Positions 57,117 through 64,000 of a stretch of DNA of 64,000 nt are shown here, piece after piece (the first letter of the stretch is position 1; each line of letters begins with the position of its first letter). Made by a program: the position numbers and the translations under genes. Location of the stretch: positions 112,524-176,523 of the forward strand of contig ML976656.1 in the NCBI GenBank assembly GCA_010015655.1, written 5' to 3'. The notes beneath the pieces are model-generated. The model did not search any database, was not told the origin of the DNA, and saw only the letters and a program-made list of their open reading frames with translations. The stretch comes from Bimuria novae-zelandiae CBS 107.79. Lineage: Eukaryota > Ascomycota > Dothideomycetes > Pleosporales > Didymosphaeriaceae.

Positions 57117-58385
57117 GGCGTGGGGTGGGTGGTTCAAGAAGTGGACTGCATGATGGTGGAGTTTTGGGTCTCTTTGGCATGCATGCGGTTTGGGTATACC
57201 TCGTTGGTTTTTGCGCGGTGTTTGGATACGGATCGTTTGATACCAACTCAATGCACTTCTTACCTTTTCAGCTCCATCGGTTCCTAGACCTGATGTCACA
57301 AACGGTGGCATTCGACGCGCACGATCGGCTCTCGATGTTTGACCAGGCACATCACAAACACATGTCACGTAGTACGTATCGTTAGAACGAAGAGCATGCC
57401 ATTCCGCGCCCCTTCCCTCCTGTCCAACGTCCATCTCTACCCTCCCTCATTCCGCAAATATAAAAATACGTGTCCAGTCCACGATCAACCATGCTCAAAC
57501 ACTGGGAAAATTCTCATCGCATCATCTCCCCTTACCTCTTCGCGCACTTACACCCCCGCCGCCGCCGCCGTAACCATTCCTCCAATCTCACCTACATGTA
57601 GAACTTTCAAGTGCGGGATCAGCGCCGCCCACACTTCCTGCTGGCTGTCGTGCACAAAAGGGCAGAAGGGAAGATCGGTGCACGAGCAGCTGTGTTTGAC
57701 GCAGACGTCGGCGTAGCGCGGGGGGTGTTCCGTTCGCGTTGAAGAGGGAGGGGAAGGCTAGTGGGTTGCTAAAGAGGGGTTAGTAGGCGTGGGGGGAGGG
57801 GCGTGAGAGGGGGACGTACGTGGTTGGGGGAGGGGGGGAGTTTGAGGCTAAGCCTGAGGATGCCATGGTGGTCGTTGTGGAGGAGGTTTGAGGAGTGGCT
57901 TTGCTAGAGCGCAGTTGGCGTGTTTGGGGGCGTTGTGGTGTGTGGAAGGGGTGATGGGGTTTTCTTGTGGTGTTGAGTGAGGTTGGAAAGTAGGTGTGAG
58001 TGACACGGTGGTGAGGCCGCGGGTTTGGCGGTTCTTGGGTGAATGTTGGGGCACGTGAGGAGTGTGGCGCCGCGAGTAGGGCACCGAGGTCTGTGTGAGC
58101 TTGAAAACGTGCTCGGCGCTTTGATTGCTGTGAAGATAGGGCTCTTCTTTGCTTACTTGTGTGTTACTTTGGCGTGCTTGATCGGTCAAGGGGATACATC
58201 TTCTGCAAGGCCGATCATGGCGGAGCAGAAACATTGTGTTAAGGCTGCTGTGTTACCATAAGGCAATCTGGTGGCAGAACATTTCGTCACGGACAGCACT
58301 TGTCGTGCTCAGCTTGCACTTGCAGTCATAGTATTCATACACTCTTCCTATCGACACATTTTGGTCGTGGTCGAAGGTCAGCAAT
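57117..58385. other. Convergent intergenic region; possible small Cys-rich frame
   Basis: Lies between the 3' ends of MTW1 and the HET gene. On the minus strand, about 57580-57720 reads YADVCVKHSCSCTDLPFC followed by PFVHDSQQEVWAAL, which looks protein-like. I could not join it in phase to a start codon: the nearest candidate is MASSGLASNS at 57866 with a GTACGT donor, but the phase does not close. Confidence 0.3.
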
Positions 58386-60457
58386 TCAGCAAATACGGAC
58401 CGTGCTTTTTCCCGACAGTCTTCCTGCAAATAACTCCCCACTGTTCCTGTCCAACCCGATCCTTTGGTACATGCTCCCTGATTGATCGACTTTGAGAACA
58501 AGACTGTAGTATATGTTGTCGCAGTCCTTTCCTAGTACCAAGTAGTACACGGTCGCTCCGGATTGAACATGACTGGGCCCGTCGGTCAAGTTAAGAAAAT
58601 CGTCTTTAGCGAACCTACTTGCCTCATTTGCACCAGCCAACTGTAGCATATAACGTGTATACTCTTCCCGTTCTTCTCCATATACCATCTTTGCTGGGAT
58701 CAAGTAGCCATGTATCACAAGTATCTGTTTTCGAGGCTGCCCGGTGCTTGGATCTAACGCAGGTATGAACCCAGGCTCTCCCAAGTCGATAATCTTGCAC
58801 AACGACTCAAACTTGTCATTACGACTCAAAGGGTATCCAACCCACGTGGACACACTAGCCCAGGACCACGTTGGCGCGCCATTGACACGGTTGTACAACC
58901 GTCCAGTCTTGTCGCCCCAAGCTTCTTTCCACCCCGGAAGATCCCAGGTCTCCCAGGCGAGGTCCTGCACCGCAGAGTCCGACCAGATCCCCGAGAAGTA
59001 TTTTGCCTGCGATCCTCTCTTCTTCTCGAAAACGCGCGCGATACCAGCAATTGCAGGGAGCCTGTCTGTGTCGCGACTGAGGTACAATTTCGTGTATGAA
59101 GACACCATGTTGCGCCACATAAAGGCAGTTGCTTCTGGAGAAGCCGAATGTAGCTCAGAAGTGAAACTGATCTTGCTCTTTCCCATACTACTGGCGATGG
59201 CTTTGTTATTGGACTGGTACGAACATTCGCATAATGAGGTGGCTCCACAGGACCATGCTAGCTCTTGCTCCAAGAAGTTGACGAAGCGCGGCGCGAGCAT
59301 GTGCTCTTGGTAGACCCAGCCTCGGAACCGGAGGGTGAATGGATCGTGGGCGTTTTCCTCTACCGGAACATAAAAAGGGTCCGCGAGGAGATGGTGGTCT
59401 AGTGGCTCTCGTGCGAAAATCTCTGGAGATTGGCTGGCATATTTCTTCCTGCCAAGGGAGCCAGAGAAACGCTTTATGTGGACAGCATTACTGGAGTAGA
59501 GGCCACTGCTGTGGCTCGCTGAACCGGGTGCTCCGATGCATATCACGCAATTTTGATATATGTCGCACATGCGAGCAGCCTCCCGCTCCCAGTCGTTTGT
59601 GTCATCCTGGACGATGCACCTATAACAAGATACAGTTAGTCACGCTGCCACATTACGTGACAATTCTCTTACAAAGAGTCAATCCAGATATAGCGAATTC
59701 CCATTCTTCTCACAAAGTTAACGGCATCTGCAAACGTCCGCGGGAGATCTTCTACGCGTATCTCCTTTTTGTGCGGCTCAATGTTTTCCTTCAACGTCTT
59801 GATAGGTTGGACTTCGCCCCAACAGTGACTCAAACAAGCGTACCTAGTACCACGCGAAGCTCGCGCATTACCAGTTTCCCATAGCCTGACTGTGCCTGTA
59901 CCGTACTTCAAATTTCCGGTTCCGAGATCCAGCAGTCTTGTGGGCAGGGGTACATCTTCCCGTGGCTGGCAAAGCTTGTGTTCTTTGGAACATGTGTATA
60001 GCATCTTCTTGACAAAGTCTAGAGATGCTTCAGAGTAAGTAGGTCCGGTGACATGACCTTGAACGTTGATGCTGCTCCATGGCGTTGATCGAGTGGAGTA
60101 CAGCATGACTTCCTTCACGGAACCGATTTCGATATGCAAAGTGCCACTATAAACTAGACGCACGTCTCTGGGCGGGATCTTGAATAGCGCAAAGTACTTT
60201 CGCAGTACCTGTACTAACAGCGCACATGTTCGGCATCCATCAGCGGCTTGTTCGAGACGATGCCAGTTTACGCGAATCATAGGTGGTCTCTGCTCACGTA
60301 TATCGAAGGTACTCGGGTCGAGGTTCTTGCAGACCAAACATGGTGATGCTTCTTTGGGCTTTCGCGAGAATTTCAGTACGATTTTCATGACTAGAAACGA
60401 CTGTCTGTATAGAAGAGGGAGCAGTGCTTCCCAGGTTTCCTGTATACTCAAGCTCAT
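58386..60457 (-). CDS. HET-domain (heterokaryon incompatibility) protein
   Basis: Two exons on the minus strand, 60457-59673 and 59619-58386, with a 53-bp intron (GTAAGA...CTAACTG...TATAG) inside the HET domain; 672 aa. An N-terminal Cys-rich segment (CLVC, CRTC and CSKEHKLC) is typical of this family. HET blocks: YACLSHCWG at 206-214, LPRTFADAVNFVRRMGIRYI, WIDSLCIVQDD across the splice site, DWEREAARMCDIYQNC and RGWVYQEHMLAPR. The C-terminal half is diverged (WSWASVSTWVGYP is usual for the family). HET proteins trigger cell death on recognition of non-self in hyphal fusion and are often under diversifying selection. The frame is intact, with no stop or frameshift, though it lies 1 kb from the RIP block. 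Confidence 0.93.
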
Positions 60458-61080
60458 GTTTTATTTTCTGCTGCCTGGTTTTAAGCGCCACGATGCACGA
60501 TTGCGGCGTTGTATAACATGGGGACTGCACATGATTCCATCTTTGGCAGGTCAGAGAAGGTCGGCAACAGCGGCGGGCAATCGACCGGAAACCGCGTTAC
60601 TCGGTTGCATTATTCTCTTAAGATTGATTCATTTACAAATTATTATAACTTCTTCGTTCTGCGTATATTCTGCTTGAGAAAACAGAGATTTAATGTGGCT
60701 TTGCGATGTTAAGGATCGTGCCCCTGTAGGTTCCACCCATTTTTTAACCAACCACGAGCAATAACGATATTTAGATACTCGAGAAGTTTCAGTTAGCGCC
60801 TACACTTACAGATTGGGAGAGCGCTAATCGTGCCGAATGGTTTTGGTGACGATAATCTCGTTCTTGTTCAACCAAGTCGAATGCCAGTGTGGAGCGCTTC
60901 TGCTCGGGAGTTTTACAAAGAGTTATTGCGAAATCTCATATTCCTCGCTCGGGGTGCAACGCGAAAGCATGGGGATAGGAGAGTGGGAGCACAGCCTTGG
61001 TAGAATTTGGGCTTACCGTGTCCCGGCAGTCAGTGCGCAACATCACTCAATGCGCAACTCCGCGTGATCGCGCACCTACT
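60458..61080. other. Upstream region of the HET gene, no gene seen
   Basis: Normal base composition up to about 61080, where the AT-rich block starts abruptly. Only short frames. Confidence 0.5.
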
Positions 61081-61465
61081 TTGACGCGCCATAAATCCAC
61101 TAATATAGATCTAAATAACGCTGCGATAGCAGCAAAAAAAATTATTATATAATTAAATTATGAAATAATTTAGTGTTATATATTCTACGTTAATACGCAG
61201 GCACTAATACATTATATAGGTATATATAATTACTAATACTACGTGCTATATACTTAGCTTATAATAAAAATAAGTAGCTTTTATAATATATTAAACGCTT
61301 TACTAAAGGTAGCCTTCCCCTTATATAGTAAATAATATAGAACTTTACGTCCTCTATTACTTAAAAAGATATAAGTATATTTTAAGTTAATTACCTTATT
61401 AATCGTAATAGTGACGCCTTAATATTACGCTAAGTAATTAAAATTAATAGTAATTATTACAACGA
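61081..61465. other. AT-rich RIP-type DNA left of the pogo-like element
   Basis: Abrupt drop in GC with TA-rich words and no readable frame. It is the flank into which the DNA transposon inserted. Confidence 0.6.
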
Positions 61466-61467
61466 TA

Positions 61468-61524
61468 ACGTACCCCACAGGCGAGTCGCCCACACGGGGG
61501 AGTCGCCCACTTTTGCCAAGACCC
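61468..61524 (+). repeat. Left terminal inverted repeat
   Basis: Starts ACGTACCCCACAGG and ends TTTTGCCAAGACCC. It pairs with 63270-63326 in reverse complement with 54 of 57 positions matching, and is preceded by TA. Confidence 0.92.
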
Positions 61525-62716
61525 CACCAAAACCACACCCATTATGGCACAAAATGGCGCGAATTAGCTCTATTTAATATAAAATTATATAAAATACTAC
61601 TTAAAGTTAACTTCTATAGCCTCCTTATATGTTTGCGCATTATGCTTAGCTTGTTGGTATAGTCTATAGCGTCTATAAGATAGTTTGCCCACCTTAGCGC
61701 GCACCTGCTTCTTTGCCTTCTTCCTATCACTATGCGCCCTAAAGTCTCCTAGAGCACTTAGACAAGCGCTATTATTAATTATTAAAGTCCCTTCTACCTA
61801 GATCCGCTTTCTTTTATATAATTTACGTTGTGTGGTAGCCTTATTTACTACCTTAAGCTTAGCTATCTCTTATTACGCTAACACTAGCTTATACGCAATA
61901 ATTGCTGCCCCCTTTAAAATCTTTTTAAATGCCTTAACTATAGATATTAGTAAGCTATTTATATGCCTTTAAATTCTTGACTTTATAAGTGTTAATTATA
62001 ACCCTAATTTTAGGGCATTACTAGGGGTTTGCAACTACTAAGGACTATTACTAGGTAGTAGTAGTAATAGAGTGCGTAACTTTACATTAAGGCATAATAT
62101 AACCTGTTCTAGCGTAAATAGGACTAATTTAGCGCCTTAGAACTCTCCTTAGATATTACTAAGAATAATTGCCGCATTAAAGGCGCGCTTAAAGCAGGGT
62201 AGGAACTCTAGTTTAGTAATATACGTAATGTGGTTCCTTATAAGCTATTTAGCTTGGCGCCTATACGCCTTCTTTAGCGGCGCAAAACACCTAACATTAA
62301 GTAGCTATAGGAGGTGCGATGAGTGTGGAGGCATATAAAAAGTAATAATCCTATTGTCCTTACAGTATTGCTAGAATTCGAGCGAGTTATAGCTCTCATG
62401 GCTATTAATAATAAGTAATTAGTAGCTACTAATTACCTTCCTCTTTATATACTTATTAAAGTGCCTTAACTAGTTAAGACTAAACTTATTAGTTGTCTAG
62501 CCGTTCTTAGAGACTGCAATAACCTAATCGTGGGGTAGATTAATTTGTACTAGTATAATAGATGTTGGCGCGCCTTTATAATAATAAAGGGCGGGATTAC
62601 CTATCCTTTAGCATTAATTCCCTAAATAAGCGTTATCTACTTCTAATTACCTTATTAAACTAACTTAGGTCGTCCTTATTTCTTTAAAGCTGTAACGACT
62701 AGTGCGGTAGATATCT

Positions 62717-62880
62717 AGCCTATTATAAAGCCTGCCTTATTAAAGTCGTATGTGTCATTATCTTGGATACCATACTTGGCTTTGATATTGGCTACCAGAT
62801 CGAACTAGCCTTGTATTAACCTAGAATCCTCACAGAGAGCTCTTTTGTAGTCATACTTGCGATTAAACTTTGTTATAAGC
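62717..62880 (-). pseudogene. Transposase catalytic-core fragment with mutated first Asp
   Basis: Reads FNRKYDYKRALCED...GLCIQD-like core and TYDFNKAGF. The family has a catalytic Asp followed by Glu where this copy has Asn-Lys (codons AAT and AAG). Both changes are G-to-A on the coding strand. A Trp codon nearby has become TAG. The enzyme is dead by RIP-type mutation. Confidence 0.8.
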
Positions 62881-63269
62881 TTATCCTGGCGCTTTACAAA
62901 CGTACTAGGCTAGTTTATACTAACTTAGTCTAAATTACGCTTAGCGCGTAGAGAATTGGCTATATTAGCTATAGCTACAAGCTAAGGGGGAAATCCTCGC
63001 GCAACTAGGTTAAGTATATACTTAATAATTACCTTCTCTTCGTTCTAGTCTAGATTCTATAAGTTAGGTATAGTATTAACGCGTAAAGGTCGTCCGGCGC
63101 GTTAATTACCTAGTGTCTTCTAGGGTACCCTATAAATAGCTATAGCACGTTGAATTAAAAGAGTTACGTTTTATTTAATAGCTTAGAGCGCAAGCTGTAC
63201 TTAAGCTTCCTTTAAAGCACCTAACTAGGATTGTTGGGCTAGCATGAGTGTAGAGATAGTATTTTGATA

Positions 63270-63326
63270 GGGTCTTGGCAAAAGTGGGCGACTCGCTCGT
63301 GTGGGCAACTCGCCTGTGGGGTACGT
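63270..63326 (-). repeat. Right terminal inverted repeat
   Basis: Reverse complement of the left TIR, followed by TA. It contains GCGAGTCGCCCAC and GCGAGTTGCCCAC as paired subrepeats. Confidence 0.92.
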
Positions 63327-63801
63327 TAATTTAAAAGTAAAATATAAGTTTTACTATTTTACTTTAAGCTTTTATATTAGATAATCGCGAAGTATAGTAT
63401 AATGTCTTATTATGATTATAATATAAATAAGGAAGGCTTTTTCCTTAGTATTATTAGTTAATTAAAAAGGATTTTTAACAAGCCTTTATATAAAAGTTGC
63501 TAAGTAAGGTAACGTGTTTTATAACGTGTTTAATCACTCATCCGCCAAAATCAGTCATCCGCCAGCCCTACCAAAATCAACGCGTTTCTATCCACCAACA
63601 TGCCTCTACCACCACCACAACAGCTTCAATTAGGTTAAAAAGAAGGCAGATTAGCTCTAGCTACCTCTATTCTTTAAAAATACAAACATCTATTTATTTA
63701 TCGCGTCTTAGCCTTATATAGCGCGCCTTAATTAACGCTTTGTAATTGCCTCGCTAGCGCCCTTCCTTAAGCTACTACTAACGCAAAAAAACGTAAGCTA
63801 T
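63327..63801. other. AT-rich DNA right of the pogo-like element
   Basis: Mostly AT-rich with a short less-mutated patch at about 63535-63650. The one longer frame there has no recognisable content. Confidence 0.5.
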
Positions 63802-63959
63802 TGTTAAGGTCCCAAAGGGGTAGCTGGTCCCTAAGGGGCTAAGGTTGGTTCTCGGGCAGGAATACTGTAGTAGGACAGGAGAGGGTTGTAGTGATAGCTT
63901 GCGCTTGTCACTGGGGCGTTGGTATCGAAGGTGTGTACAGCACAATCAAATCAACAAGG
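63802..63959. mobile_element. Family-A LTR, first 158 bp, interrupted
   Basis: Begins TGTTAAGGTCCC and matches 8883-9040 with only four differences by my alignment. In each, the 8.9-kb copy has A or T where this one has G or C. It is interrupted at 63960 by a family-B LTR; the remainder lies beyond the window. Confidence 0.88.
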
Positions 63960-64000
63960 TGTAACAGGAACAATCGCTCGTCGACACGAGAACCCTTGGC
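63960..64000. mobile_element. Family-B LTR, first 41 bp, cut by window edge
   Basis: Begins TGTAACAGGAAC and matches 11439-11479 with one difference (G here, A there). Inserted after CAACAAGG of the family-A LTR. Whether it is a solo LTR or the end of a full element cannot be seen. Confidence 0.85.

Larger units (their letters stand above)
61468..63326 (-). mobile_element. Pogo/Fot1-type DNA transposon, complete ends, RIP-inactivated
   Basis: 1,859 bp bounded by 57-bp terminal inverted repeats with three mismatches (left ACGTACCCCACAGGCGAG..., right its reverse complement) and a TA target duplication. Each TIR contains two copies of a GAGTYGCCCAC word. The minus strand carries a stop-ridden transposase. 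Readable pieces are FNRKYDYKRALCED, DLVANIKAKYGIQDNDTYDF, ISTALVVTA and ILPFIIIKARQHL, in the order expected of Fot1/pogo (DDE_1) transposases. Size and TIR length match that group (about 1.9 kb). The TIRs and about 50 bp next to the left TIR keep normal GC while the body is AT-shifted. Confidence 0.88.

Overview
The window is nuclear DNA of a filamentous ascomycete, most likely a Dothideomycete. Genes carry short spliceosomal introns (mostly 46-90 bp, GTRNGT...AG with CTRAC-like branch sites). There is a HET-domain gene, a secreted pepsin-like protease and a DUF3455 protein. Two blocks of extremely AT-rich, stop-riddled transposon relics show the C-to-T/G-to-A decay typical of repeat-induced point mutation (RIP). 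The class assignment is inference; no rRNA or marker gene is present.

Layout. 1-4.0 kb: two tandem minus-strand genes, a mitochondrial-type coiled-coil protein running off the left edge and MOCS1A/MoaA. 4.0-5.4 kb: no gene. 5.5-16.5 kb: a RIP-mutated transposon graveyard bounded by ~120-bp direct repeats. It contains an LTR-gag-LTR-gag array, three solo LTRs with 5-bp target duplications, and other relics. 16.6-18.0 kb: aspartic protease. 18.0-20.1 kb: no gene recognised. 20.1-24.2 kb: divergent DBP6 (ribosome biogenesis helicase) and GPI3/PIG-A (GPI-anchor synthesis). 24.4-25.2 kb: DUF3455 secreted protein. 27.4-29.6 kb: six-exon MFS transporter. 30.1-30.9 kb: prefoldin subunit 4. 31.2-37.5 kb: divergent VPS3/TGFBRAP1-like and CASP/Coy1 genes, both for endomembrane traffic. 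38.2-39.7 kb: a broken amino-acid/GABA permease, overlapped antisense by the 3' end of an unknown minus-strand gene (39.6-40.5 kb). 41.4-42.3 kb: unknown multi-pass membrane protein. 45.1-45.9 kb: SRP19. 47.9-49.7 kb: class III aminotransferase. 52.6-54.9 kb: LAMMER kinase. 55.9-57.1 kb: MTW1/Mis12 kinetochore protein. 58.4-60.5 kb: HET-domain protein. 61.1-64.0 kb: a second RIP block with a complete but dead pogo/Fot1-type element with TIRs, then two nested LTRs cut by the window edge.

The central ~45 kb is therefore a conserved housekeeping gene island between two RIP islands that share the same two LTR families. Fast-evolving genes (secreted protease, HET protein, dead permease) lie at or near the island edges. 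Reading frames and splice sites were worked out by eye from the sequence. Family names rest on motif recognition, not on database searches.
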